Below are positions 9,310 to 18,290 of a stretch of 64,000 bases of DNA, one piece after another. Within the stretch, counting starts at the first letter, position 1, and each line of letters starts with the position of its first letter. A program made the translations under genes and the position numbers. A model generated the notes under the pieces. It was not told the origin of the DNA. It saw only the letters and a program-made list of their open reading frames with translations, and did not search any database. Origin of the DNA: JAFMPW01 sp041743085 (GTDB lineage: Bacteria; Bacteroidota; Bacteroidia; Flavobacteriales; Flavobacteriaceae); NCBI GenBank assembly GCA_041743085.1, contig JBGTNL010000108.1, positions 124,001 to 188,000 on the forward strand, written 5' to 3'.

Positions 9310-10479
9310 CTATTGGACTTCTTCCTTCCTTTTCGGTTTCATTTTGTTGGAATCCCCGACCTTGGATTTTATTTTATCCACTTTTCTTTTTAGTAGTATT
9401 TTCTGTTTTAAGGTTGTAAAATTATAATTGTATTTAAAAAATATATATCCTAATAAAACAACAACAGCCACAAGCATAACGACCATTCCAAAATTCCTTG
9501 CTGTACTTCCCAAAATAACGAACAGCACCACAAAAATGAGATTGAAACAACCGATAATAAAACTGGCCTGCTTATGGCTTAAGCCCCAAAAATCAATAAG
9601 CACGTGATGCGTATGGTTCCGGTCCGGTGAAAAGGGGGCTCTTTTATTTGCGATCCGTATGGCAAAAACCCGGGCTGTATCAAAAAGTGGTACAATTAAT
9701 ATGCTTATGGCAATCAGTGGTGCATTTTCGAGCAAAAAAGGTAGTTCTGCATAGGATTCTGGCTTTAATGCAAGAAATTTCAAGGTTAATATACTAATAA
9801 CAAATCCAATTATTAAAGATCCGGTATCCCCCATAAATATCTTCTTATCAGCTGAAATATTGAAACCAAAGAAAGCCATAAGGCTAGCATTCAAGGTGAT
9901 ACTGATCAAGGCAAAAAAGTATTCTTTTGTTAAATAAAAAATGGTGGTATAGATAATCATAATAACAATGCCAACCACCGATGCCAGACCGTCTATTCCA
10001 TCAATGAGATTATAGGAATTTATAATTGTCAACATCATAAAGCCCCCGATGAGCAAATAGAGGTAGTACGGGATTTCGTTGATGTTTAAAAACCCGTTCA
10101 GGGAATCGATGGTAAAACTGCTATTGACCAGGATGAATGCAATAGCCGCCATTTGGGCAACGAGCTTTGCTCCCGGGGAGAGGACCACCAGGTCGTCCTT
10201 TATCCCGATAATAAAAAGGACGGTGAGTCCCGGAATAATGTAGATAGCTTCATTAAAGTTGGCTCTGTCCTCTATAAAAAAGAGGGCAAAAACCAGTGTA
10301 TAAAAAAAAGCGATCCCCCCCAAGGTTGGTGTTTTCGTGCTATGCGAACTTCGCTGGTTAGGATTGTCCATTAGCCTTTTGTACTCAACAACCCCGATTA
10401 TTTTAGGTATTGTTAAATAGGTAAGGAGAAAGGCTCCTATGAATATTGCAACCGCGGTTTCTAAAAAGTACAATGGCAT
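9310..10479 (-). CDS. WecA/MraY-type undecaprenyl-phosphate sugar-1-phosphate transferase
   Basis: Polytopic phosphoglycosyl transferase of the PNPT family, moving an N-acetylhexosamine-1-phosphate (typically GlcNAc-1-P) from UDP to undecaprenyl phosphate. The 389-residue protein has about ten membrane helices. Signature motifs are GIKDDLVVL (the DD pair), NSYNLIDGIDGLAS, MGDTGSLIIG and NHTHHVLID, in family order. The C-terminus has an unusually lysine-rich cytosolic tail (roughly the last 35 residues). It is downstream of a WbuB-like GT and a WbpI-type epimerase. It more likely serves an O-antigen than peptidoglycan, because mraY normally sits in the cell-division cluster. Confidence 0.92.
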   Translation of the reverse strand: MPLYFLETAVAIFIGAFLLTYLTIPKIIGVVEYKRLMDNPNQRSSHSTKTPTLGGIAFFYTLVFALFFIEDRANFNEAIYIIPGLTVLFIIGIKDDLVVLSPGAKLVAQMAAIAFILVNSSFTIDSLNGFLNINEIPYYLYLLIGGFMMLTIINSYNLIDGIDGLASVVGIVIMIIYTTIFYLTKEYFFALISITLNASLMAFFGFNISADKKIFMGDTGSLIIGFVISILTLKFLALKPESYAELPFLLENAPLIAISILIVPLFDTARVFAIRIANKRAPFSPDRNHTHHVLIDFWGLSHKQASFIIGCFNLIFVVLFVILGSTARNFGMVVMLVAVVVLLGYIFFKYNYNFTTLKQKILLKRKVDKIKSKVGDSNKMKPKRKEEVQ

Positions 10480-10591
10480 CTTATTGAAAACAAAAATAGG
10501 GATATGGATTTACTTTTTAGAATATTATAAGTACAATCCGCACGGCAGGGATGGAGAATATGTTTCCCGCCAGTCTGGCAATTTGATTTTT

Positions 10592-11854
10592 TCAACGTCG
10601 CCGTGATCCCGGAACTGAGAAATGTAATTCCCTGAAGACGGTTATGTAATCCTGAGCTAGTTTTTCATAGGTGAATTTAGAAGTCAGGCAGCTATACCCG
10701 TTTTGACCTTTTTCACTCCTTTGCGCTTCTGACCATTGTGCCATTTCAATGATTTTTTCTTTGATATCCCCTCTATTCTCCGGCATGGACGTTAACCCGC
10801 AATTGGATACTTCAATGATGTTTTTCGGTATGTTGCAGGACATCAAAACCGGTTTTTTGGCGAACATATACTCAAAGATTTTATTGGCTGAAACACCGTA
10901 TTTGTAAAGGTCTAAATTGCGCCAACTCAAATACAGCACATCACATCGGTTATAAAAGGACATTAAATATTCCCGCTGAACAGTATCCAGAAATATGATA
11001 TTGTAATTCCCTTCTGCCTCGGCAACCAATGACTCCTTTTCTCCGCCGTCACCTAAGATTACCAGGTAATATTTAGACCCATTGAAGAAATCATTAAACG
11101 CCCTCACAATATATTCCATAGCATTTGCTTTCCCTAACGTACCAGCATAGCCAACAATAAAAGCGTCTTTGTGACCAATATTCCTGACAAAATCCCAATT
11201 TTTATCCTGTTGATTTTCAGAAAAATTCTGCAAGTCAATCCCGTTTGAAATCCATTTAAAATTGAAGTCCTTTTTGCCCAGTAGTTCTTTAATGTGCTCA
11301 TCGGAATTTTTAAGTACTGAAACGATGTAGTCCGCCTTTGAATAACATTTATACTCCAGGTGCTTTAATACATGAATAAATATACTCTTCTCCGAATAAT
11401 TCCCAATCCTCATCGGCGTGAGGGGCCATAAATCCCTGGTTTCGAAAATAAATTTGCATTTTGGATAAATCATTCTAAAGTACAATACATTGTAGACCGG
11501 TAACATGGGGGTTGAAGACAGTATAATGATATCGGGTTTTGGCAATCTGGTGAAAGGCGCCAAAAAACAAAGTTTAAAGAACAGCACCCAATTTATAATC
11601 CTTACAAAACTGCTTGATTGACTATACCCAAAACCTTTGATAACCAAGGTTCTGATACGCCCATCTATAGTTTTAAGGAGTCCGCTCAGAGGAACTTTTC
11701 TCCTAGGATTATGTGAAAACGAAGAGGTAATCAAAGAAACATCATATCCATTTTTTATAAACTCCGAACCAAGTGAATAATGCCTGCTATGACCATTCTC
11801 GCTTAGATCCGGAGTCGTCAGATGCTCATTGATTATCCAGATGTTTCCTGCCAT
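10592..11854 (-). CDS. Glycosyltransferase family 4 (WbuB-like)
   Basis: Retaining GT-B glycosyltransferase of 420 residues. The N-terminal domain starts IWIINEHLTTP; the C-terminal donor-binding domain shows IVGYAGTLGKANAMEYIV, LVILGDGGEKE and the EX7E-like region around SANKIFEYMFAKKPVLM. This layout resembles the WbuB group, which uses modified amino sugars. It begins 5 bases after the stop of the WbpI-type epimerase gene, so the two are one transcription unit, and a link between the epimerase product and this transferase is plausible. Exact donor unknown. Confidence 0.88.
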   Translation of the reverse strand: MAGNIWIINEHLTTPDLSENGHSRHYSLGSEFIKNGYDVSLITSSFSHNPRRKVPLSGLLKTIDGRIRTLVIKGFGYSQSSSFVRIINWVLFFKLCFLAPFTRLPKPDIIILSSTPMLPVYNVLYFRMIYPKCKFIFETRDLWPLTPMRIGNYSEKSIFIHVLKHLEYKCYSKADYIVSVLKNSDEHIKELLGKKDFNFKWISNGIDLQNFSENQQDKNWDFVRNIGHKDAFIVGYAGTLGKANAMEYIVRAFNDFFNGSKYYLVILGDGGEKESLVAEAEGNYNIIFLDTVQREYLMSFYNRCDVLYLSWRNLDLYKYGVSANKIFEYMFAKKPVLMSCNIPKNIIEVSNCGLTSMPENRGDIKEKIIEMAQWSEAQRSEKGQNGYSCLTSKFTYEKLAQDYITVFRELHFSVPGSRRR

Positions 11855-11859
11855 GTGAA

Positions 11860-12957
11860 CTATCCTTTTTCGATATCCGAAATTAATTCAGCCACAATGG
11901 CATTCCCAGAATTACCGTCTCCGTATAAGTTCATATCAAAACTTATATCGGCATTGGATATCTTGTGGAATGTTTTGGAAATGAGTTCCTTATCAGACCC
12001 TGTTAAAAAATTAACGCCATTGATAATCAGTTCCACCCATTCCGTTTCTTCTCGTAAGGTTATGCAGGGCTTTTTAAAGAAAAAAGCCTCTTTTTGTAAG
12101 CCTCCACTATCGGTCATTATCAAGGAACAATTTTTAAGCATCCATATCATTTCAAAGTAACCCACTGGATCCAATATCTGAATTTGTGGTCCCGGGGCTA
12201 TTCCATAACGCTTCAATTTGCCCACCGTTCTTGGATGCAAAGGTAAAACCACCTTATACTGAGAGGATATTTCTCCCAGAGCTTCAAAAATATCCGATAA
12301 TTTTTTTTCATCATCCGTGTTCTCCTGCCTGTGTACGGTACATAAAATAAATTCCTGTTCTGGATTGAGTTCATCCGGCTTTGCGGCTTTGTCGGTATAA
12401 AATAGGGCGGCATCCTGCATTACATCTCCACTATTGACCCTTTTTATGTCCAATTGGCCGTAACCTTCCTTGTCAAGATTCTCCATTGCTGTTTCTGTGG
12501 GGCAAAACAAAATATCGCTAATTCTATCAGTCAAAATTCTGTTTATTTCCTCCGGCATTTTCATATTGAAAGAGCGCAAGCCTGCCTCTACATGTGCAAC
12601 TTTGATATGTAACTTCTTGGCAGCCAAAGCCCCCGCCAAAGTAGAGTTGGTATCCCCATAAACAAGCACCCAATCTGGTTTTTCTTCCAGAAGTATTTCT
12701 TCAATTTTCTCCAACATTTTTCCGGTCATCGCACCGTGGGAAAGACTGTTGATCTCCAAGTTAAAGTGCGGCCTGGGAATGTCCATTTGATCAAAAAAAA
12801 CCGAACTCATATTTTCATCAAAATGCTGGCCCGTATGTATTATTTTTTCAATGATTTTTTCACAATCAACCTTCTGGTTGTGTTGCGCAATGGCTCTGCT
12901 GACCACGGCTGCTTTAACAAACTGAGGTCGTGCTCCAACTACGGTAATTAACTTCAT
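11860..12957 (-). CDS. WbpI-type UDP-GlcNAc(3NAc)A 2-epimerase
   Basis: Non-hydrolysing 2-epimerase of the WecB superfamily, 365 residues. It opens VVGARPQFVKAAVVS and has HTGQHFDENMS, VYGDTNSTLAGALAA, HVEAGLRSFNMKMPEE and TDSGGLQKEAFFF. From memory these segments, together with GDVMQDAALF and PVGYFEMIWML, follow Pseudomonas aeruginosa WbpI more closely than E. coli WecB. WbpI converts UDP-2,3-diacetamido-glucuronate to the mannuronate epimer. The assignment fits the wbpB, wbpD, wbpE, wbpG, hisH and hisF relatives at 24-30 kb. A general UDP-GlcNAc 2-epimerase remains possible. Confidence 0.85.
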   Translation of the reverse strand: MKLITVVGARPQFVKAAVVSRAIAQHNQKVDCEKIIEKIIHTGQHFDENMSSVFFDQMDIPRPHFNLEINSLSHGAMTGKMLEKIEEILLEEKPDWVLVYGDTNSTLAGALAAKKLHIKVAHVEAGLRSFNMKMPEEINRILTDRISDILFCPTETAMENLDKEGYGQLDIKRVNSGDVMQDAALFYTDKAAKPDELNPEQEFILCTVHRQENTDDEKKLSDIFEALGEISSQYKVVLPLHPRTVGKLKRYGIAPGPQIQILDPVGYFEMIWMLKNCSLIMTDSGGLQKEAFFFKKPCITLREETEWVELIINGVNFLTGSDKELISKTFHKISNADISFDMNLYGDGNSGNAIVAELISDIEKG

Positions 12958-12992
12958 TGGCTGTATTTAAAATGGAAGTTCAGGAATGCGAC

Positions 12993-13000
12993 CAAAAATA
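12993..13000 (-). promoter_or_regulatory. Candidate -7 box for the wbpI-type operon
   Basis: The minus strand reads TATTTTTG, a perfect TAnnTTTG, 35 bases before the epimerase ATG in the 241-base divergent region. No clear -33 partner was seen. Confidence 0.35.
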
Positions 13001-13198
13001 GCACTTAATAGGCCATTTTGATTTAAAACTTGCCTTTTTCTTAATGGTTTGTTCTTTTATAGTTCAGGGACAATTTCTTGATTGCAGATCGATAGCAGCT
13101 AGAACGGATTAAAAAGTGGGTTATATTTTTTTTAGCCACTTATGTTTTCTTTATTTGTATTATTAAAATGTCAATTAATATTTAATTTTATTTAAGGA

Positions 13199-13888
13199 AT
13201 GAACAACCTCCTGGAACAATTAAACTTTAATACAGATGAAACCTTTTCAATTGCAAACTACGGGTTGAATATTGTTTTGTGTTCCGTACTGCTATTCCTT
13301 CTTTCCTTGGTATATGTCAGATATGGGAGGTCATTGTCAAATAGATTTCAACTATCAAAGGTTTTGATTTTGGTGGGGGTCACTACTTTTATAATTATCA
13401 GTATCGTAAAATCTTCCCTGGCGCTCTCATTAGGGTTGGTAGGGGCCCTGTCTATAATTCGTTTTAGAACAGCCATAAAAGAACCGGAGGAATTGGGCTA
13501 CTTTTTTATGGCGATAGCTATTGGCCTCGGATTTGGTGCAGACCAACCGGCACCAACGATTATTGGAACCCTGGTGCTTTTTATTATTATTTATTTGTCT
13601 AACCGGAAAAAGACCAGGGATACTATTAATCAAAACCTCATTATCAATATGGCCGGGGCTGATAAAAAGGATATTTTAGGAATTCAATCGCAGATCGCTG
13701 AAATTATTTCAGCGCATTCCTCGCGTACAGAGTTAATTCGCCTTAATAAAAATAAAGACAGCCTGGATTTTAATTTTTTGGTGGTATTAAAAGATTTCAA
13801 TGACGTAAACCAAATTACAGAAGCCATCACAACTTTGGACAATGAGGTTTCCCTAACCTTCATCGACAGTAAAAATATGACCATTTAG
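13199..13888 (+). CDS. DUF4956 membrane protein
   Basis: A 229-residue protein with an N-terminal membrane part (about four helices: residues 22-42, 53-75, 78-90 and 96-132) and a soluble C-terminal domain of about 90 residues. The motif GALSIIRFRTAIKEPEEL between helices is characteristic of DUF4956. Proteins of this family often accompany VTC-type polyphosphate polymerases and CotH-like kinases, as they do here, which suggests a membrane partner of the polymerase. It is the first gene of a five-gene plus-strand operon and starts with ATG at 13199. The upstream region is AT-rich, but I cannot define a clean promoter. Function unproven. Confidence 0.9.
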   Translation: MNNLLEQLNFNTDETFSIANYGLNIVLCSVLLFLLSLVYVRYGRSLSNRFQLSKVLILVGVTTFIIISIVKSSLALSLGLVGALSIIRFRTAIKEPEELGYFFMAIAIGLGFGADQPAPTIIGTLVLFIIIYLSNRKKTRDTINQNLIINMAGADKKDILGIQSQIAEIISAHSSRTELIRLNKNKDSLDFNFLVVLKDFNDVNQITEAITTLDNEVSLTFIDSKNMTI

Positions 13889-13909
13889 GAGTCGCCGAAA
13901 CATGAAAAA

Positions 13910-16909
13910 ATGCTAGTTAATTCGAAGAAAAAGGATCATATAAGTAAATTTTTCGTCTGGGCTGCCCTGGCCATTCTGGTCTTGCTGGCTGTAAAATTTA
14001 TCGTTCAATCCCAGGGCACCCTTGATTGGGGCGGTCGTGACCCCGTTACGGACCCCGGCAGCACCCCTACAGCTATCCGGTCATCACTGTATACGGAGGA
14101 TCTGATTTCTCTTGAGAAAAATAAAATCTATAAGGAGGGTAATCTCTCCCTCTACCTAAATAACGAACTTGGAACCCCCACATTATTGGTGGTATATTCA
14201 GATTCCATTAGTGACCTGCAAAGAAACGGCAGGTTTTTAGTCTTTCTCTATCTTAAAGATCCCTCAAAATGGCGTAATATAAATGCGAAATGGGATCATA
14301 TTTTGCTTACAAAAGAGCAATTGACCCCGACTAAAAAGATAATTAACGATACCACCCGTTACCTTTTTAAGTTTGGCTTGGACCATCCGTATTTTTCAAT
14401 AGATAATCTGGATGAATTGGAATTTGTAAGGCATACTAGAGAATTAGGAAGATTTGAAGATATTAAGGTCAGTCCGGATGACCTTTCTTACAAATATGAT
14501 ATTTCAAATACACTTGGCAAATTAAGAATCTCCATGAAAGCCTCACAATTTACCAAAATTGCCAATAAAAGAGGGGAGGCTTTAAAATCAGGAATACTCA
14601 TAACCAGCGACGATGATCTCGTAAATGCCCGTATTAGAACAGAAGGGAAAAACAATATCCCGGCAAAGATTCGGTTAAAAGGCGATTGGACAGATCATTT
14701 GGATCATCCCTCAAAATGGTCTTACCGTATTATGCCGGAGGGGGAAGAGACTATTTTCAGAATGCGAAAATTCTCCCTACAACATCCTAAATCCCGTAAT
14801 TACTTATGGGAATGGTTATTTAATAAGGTAGTAAAGGATAACGGGTTAGTAGGTTTACGGTATGATTTTCTGAATGTTGATCTTAAGATCGTTGATAAAG
14901 ATTCTACAATTCCCATGGGTATTATGGCGATGGAAGAGAGTTTTGATAAAATTCTTATTGAAAACAACCGAAGAAGGGAGGGGTTGATCCTTGGATTTGA
15001 TGAATCTGCTATTTGGGATGAACGAAAACAGGTTATGGACCTGAATCTTAATTATCCTGAAGATGTAGATTTGCCAAAAGCCGGGGAGCTTCCTGTAAAG
15101 GTTTATAACGAAAATAAAAGCCTACGTTCGCCCGTACTGTCCAGGCAATTTGAGGTAGCCAAAAATTTATTTCTGGGCCTTAGGGACGGGGAATTAGAAC
15201 TATCCGAGGCCTTTGATGTGGATAAATTAACGCGTTATATTGCCCTGTCCAATTTATTCGGTGGCCAGCATGGTTTGCATATAGAAAATATCCGGATTTA
15301 CTATAACCCGGTAACCAATAAATTGGAGCCTGTTTCGTTCGACTCCAATTCAGGATATGAGCTCAAATTATTGAATGAATACCCCATAGGCATTCATGAC
15401 GATTTGTTCCGGGAGAAATTGGTAGCGAACTATGAATTGGTTTCCTCTGAAAAATTTATCGATGAGATTGTCCGTAAATACGAAGATGAGTTAAATGAGC
15501 TTTCCTTAAATCTCACAGGGGAATTTAATGATGCAGCTCTGGATTTTGGTGTGCTCCAACACAACGCTAATTTCATTAAGAAGAAGATTCATCCGGCTAA
15601 TCTTGTGCGTTCTTCGCTTTTATCCTATGGCCAGGATTCTATGGAAATAGAACTTATGAATATTTCTGACTTTCCTGTGGTAATAGAGGATTTGGTACTT
15701 GAGAATAAAAAGTCTCTGAATAAAAACAAAAAGACACTTATAATTGGACCGCGGGATACGGCAAATTTTAAATTTCAATTGAAGAGATCATTCAACAACG
15801 CCTTCGTGTCAAAAAAAAATAAGGAGGGTGGCTTCAGATATCCGAAAGATCTGGGAAAAATCCGATTGAGCCACCATTTGCTGGGTTCCGGTGCCAAGAA
15901 ATACAGCCCTATAGCGGCATTTAATTCCAATCTTGACGAAGATGCCATATCGGCGATGCAGTTAAGAACCAATTTCGGAGATTTTGATTTTATCATTCCG
16001 GATGAAAAGGCAAAAATCCTAACCTTTAAAAAGGGAAGCCATAGTATAGACAGAGTGGTCCATATACCATCGGATTATATCATTGAGATTGAAGCGGGAT
16101 TTGAATTAAACCTCCGGAATAATGCCTCTATAATTTCCTATTCTCCGTGGCTTGCCAGGGGAACGAAGGATGAGCCAATCCGTTTCTTTTCAGAGGATAG
16201 TACGGGTGGGGGTATTTTTATTTCCTCCCCCGAACAAAAATCTGTCCTGACACATACCTATTTTACCAATCTTTCCGTTCCCGAGACCAACTATTGGTCC
16301 CTTAGCGGCTCGGTGAATTTTAATGAAACAACGGTTGAATTAAGCAACTGTATTTTTGAAAAGAACCGGTCCGAGGATGCATTGAATATCATCAGGTCCG
16401 ATTTTATGATGGACTCCATACAGTTTAAGAGCACGTATTCCGATGCTTTTGACGGGGATTTTGTAAAAGGCAGGATCACCAATTCTGTTTTTACAGATTC
16501 CGGAAATGATGGCATTGATATTTCCGGTTCGGATATTACGGTTCAGAATATAACGATTGTAAATCCGTCCGATAAGGGAATGAGCGCCGGGGAGGGTAGC
16601 ACCATTAGCGGAAATGCCATCGAAATCAGGGACGGGGAGATTGGTTTGGTGAGTAAGGACCTCTCGCGTATTACAATTTCGGATATCGCCATCCTTAACA
16701 CCAGATTGGCCATCTCATGTTTCCAGAAGAAAAGTGAATACGGCCCGGGACTGATCGATTTAAAGGATGTGCGGTTTTCGGGTAATGAGGTATCCTACCT
16801 AATTGAACCGAATTCCGATCTTATTATTGATAATAAACTCATCCTTGAAAAAACCGAGGGGGTTATTGAAAAGATGTATGGTAATGAATATGGTAAAAGC
16901 AGTCAATGA
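13910..16909 (+). CDS. CotH-like kinase with C-terminal right-handed beta-helix
   Basis: A 999-residue protein: an N-terminal membrane anchor (residues 16-34), a large extracytoplasmic region with a CotH-like kinase fold (about 200-500), and a C-terminal parallel beta-helix (about 690-980) with repeated short strands such as NGIDISGSDITVQNITI. CotH proteins are atypical kinases that phosphorylate serine on secreted proteins. The key segment near residues 443-485 reads SNLFGGQHGLHIENIRIYY and then LEPVSFDSNSG. The Asn and the second Asp are kept, but the first Asp of the usual GNxD motif appears to be His. The gene follows DUF4956 by 21 bases and overlaps the VTC gene. Target and activity unknown. 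Confidence 0.85.
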   Translation: MLVNSKKKDHISKFFVWAALAILVLLAVKFIVQSQGTLDWGGRDPVTDPGSTPTAIRSSLYTEDLISLEKNKIYKEGNLSLYLNNELGTPTLLVVYSDSISDLQRNGRFLVFLYLKDPSKWRNINAKWDHILLTKEQLTPTKKIINDTTRYLFKFGLDHPYFSIDNLDELEFVRHTRELGRFEDIKVSPDDLSYKYDISNTLGKLRISMKASQFTKIANKRGEALKSGILITSDDDLVNARIRTEGKNNIPAKIRLKGDWTDHLDHPSKWSYRIMPEGEETIFRMRKFSLQHPKSRNYLWEWLFNKVVKDNGLVGLRYDFLNVDLKIVDKDSTIPMGIMAMEESFDKILIENNRRREGLILGFDESAIWDERKQVMDLNLNYPEDVDLPKAGELPVKVYNENKSLRSPVLSRQFEVAKNLFLGLRDGELELSEAFDVDKLTRYIALSNLFGGQHGLHIENIRIYYNPVTNKLEPVSFDSNSGYELKLLNEYPIGIHDDLFREKLVANYELVSSEKFIDEIVRKYEDELNELSLNLTGEFNDAALDFGVLQHNANFIKKKIHPANLVRSSLLSYGQDSMEIELMNISDFPVVIEDLVLENKKSLNKNKKTLIIGPRDTANFKFQLKRSFNNAFVSKKNKEGGFRYPKDLGKIRLSHHLLGSGAKKYSPIAAFNSNLDEDAISAMQLRTNFGDFDFIIPDEKAKILTFKKGSHSIDRVVHIPSDYIIEIEAGFELNLRNNASIISYSPWLARGTKDEPIRFFSEDSTGGGIFISSPEQKSVLTHTYFTNLSVPETNYWSLSGSVNFNETTVELSNCIFEKNRSEDALNIIRSDFMMDSIQFKSTYSDAFDGDFVKGRITNSVFTDSGNDGIDISGSDITVQNITIVNPSDKGMSAGEGSTISGNAIEIRDGEIGLVSKDLSRITISDIAILNTRLAISCFQKKSEYGPGLIDLKDVRFSGNEVSYLIEPNSDLIIDNKLILEKTEGVIEKMYGNEYGKSSQ

Positions 16910-17612
16910 GTCAAAAACAGCTGTTCCGTATGGTGGCAACTTACGGCATGAGCGGAAATTTGTATATGAAAACTGTTATGTAGATGACATTATTGGACGG
17001 GTATATCTGAATCCGTTTGGATTCAAGGAGGTATTTTACAAGAGAAAGGTTAACAATATTTATTTTGACGATGCAAATTTCAATTTTTACAAACAGAATG
17101 TTGCCGGGGTTGCCAACCGGAAAAAGCTGCGGCTAAGATGGTATGGGTACGAAACCGCGGTTATTAAGGATCCCAGCATTGAGATCAAAATAAAAAAGGG
17201 TGAAGCCGGGGATAAGATCACCTATAAATTCAGGGACAACTACAACCTCAATCAGCAGACTTCCAATGATATTCATCAAGCCCTGATCGCTGCCACGGCA
17301 GAACAACAACAATTACACAATGTGCTGCAACTTCTACATCCCGCCTTATTAAACACTTATGTGCGGAGGTATTTTCTATCATTTTGTGGGAATTTCCGGA
17401 TTACGGTAGATTTTAACCAGGAATTTTTTAATCCCAATTATCAATCCTACGTTGCCGGTAAGTTCAATATTGACGACATAATCCTGGAACTAAAATATGT
17501 TCTTGATTCCGACACCGAGGCCAGGGAGGTTACTCAATACATAGATGCCAGGTTATCAAAAAACTCCAAATATGTAAGGGGTATTAATTTATTATATCAT
17601 CCGGAATTTTGA
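16890..17612 (+). CDS. VTC-domain polyphosphate polymerase
   Basis: About 240 residues, almost entirely a VTC domain, the tunnel-fold catalytic domain of yeast Vtc4 that makes polyphosphate from ATP. Residues expected for catalysis are visible: RHERK at the start, KLRLRWYG, the acidic EIKIKK strand, RRYFLSF followed by FRITVDF, ILELKY, and a C-terminal SKNSKYVRG lysine. There is no membrane helix, so the active site is cytosolic, and the DUF4956 partner would supply the membrane part. ATGs at 16878, 16884 and 16890 all lie inside the end of the CotH-like gene; I use the last, which leaves a short leader before the conserved core. Confidence 0.87.
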   Translation: MVKAVNESKTAVPYGGNLRHERKFVYENCYVDDIIGRVYLNPFGFKEVFYKRKVNNIYFDDANFNFYKQNVAGVANRKKLRLRWYGYETAVIKDPSIEIKIKKGEAGDKITYKFRDNYNLNQQTSNDIHQALIAATAEQQQLHNVLQLLHPALLNTYVRRYFLSFCGNFRITVDFNQEFFNPNYQSYVAGKFNIDDIILELKYVLDSDTEAREVTQYIDARLSKNSKYVRGINLLYHPEF

Positions 17613-17626
17613 ACGGGGTACTGCCG

Positions 17627-18283
17627 ATGGAAAAGTATAAATTGCCCTGGCTAATCTTAAACTTCCCCTTTAAAAAAACCTTAAGGCTATCATCGCAATT
17701 TATACCGGCAATCTGTCTCTTCCTCTGGGGATGCGGCACGGGAAAAGACTACTACCACTTAAGCACCTTTGTAACCGACAAGACCATTAATGCCGTTGTT
17801 GAGATCCCTGGGGGCACTAATAAGAAATTTGAGTATGATCAAAATTTGGGAAATTTTGTTATCGATAAAAAAAACAATGTGGAGCGAGTGATCGATTTTC
17901 TGCCCTACCCGGCCAACTACGGCTTTATCCCCTCAACGCATTCAAATGCCGATGAAGGAGGGGATGGAGATGCTCTGGATATCCTCGTCCTTTCGGAAGC
18001 TCTAAAAACAGGAACGGTCATTGAAACTGTCCCCATAGCTGTTTTAAAATTGATAGATGATGGGGAGGAGGATTATAAGATTATTGCAGTACCGGCAAAA
18101 GAAGAGCTGCGTATCATTAATGCTTTAACGTATAACGAACTATCTTTGAACTATCCGGGGCTGGTCTCTATACTTGAAACCTGGTTTTTAAATTACAATA
18201 AAACAGACCCGGCCACAGTGAAAGGTTGGGGTAATGAAAATGAGGCACTAATGGAAATAAAAAAGCACCTTAAAAACAATTGA
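17627..18283 (+). CDS. Inorganic pyrophosphatase, family I, predicted lipoprotein
   Basis: Soluble-type inorganic pyrophosphatase (PPi to 2 Pi) with an added export signal. Conserved pieces are VVEIPGGTNKKFEYD, YPANYGFIPST and the metal-binding GDGDALDIL, followed by DDGEEDYKIIAVP. Unlike the normal cytosolic enzyme, it has about 35 extra N-terminal residues with a hydrophobic stretch ending FLWGCG, which looks like a lipoprotein signal with Cys36 as the anchor. The Tyr-Lys pair near the C-terminus seems to read YN, so activity should be tested. The ATG at 17627 is preferred to a TTG at 17609. It follows the VTC gene directly. Its role may be to remove pyrophosphate in the periplasm. Confidence 0.87.
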   Translation: MEKYKLPWLILNFPFKKTLRLSSQFIPAICLFLWGCGTGKDYYHLSTFVTDKTINAVVEIPGGTNKKFEYDQNLGNFVIDKKNNVERVIDFLPYPANYGFIPSTHSNADEGGDGDALDILVLSEALKTGTVIETVPIAVLKLIDDGEEDYKIIAVPAKEELRIINALTYNELSLNYPGLVSILETWFLNYNKTDPATVKGWGNENEALMEIKKHLKNN

Positions 18284-18290
18284 ATCGGCA

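Noticed and set aside
11860..12957. Plain UDP-GlcNAc 2-epimerase (wecB)
   Set aside because: The motifs I can recall match WbpI better and the matching wbp-type pathway genes are present, though the alternative is not excluded.
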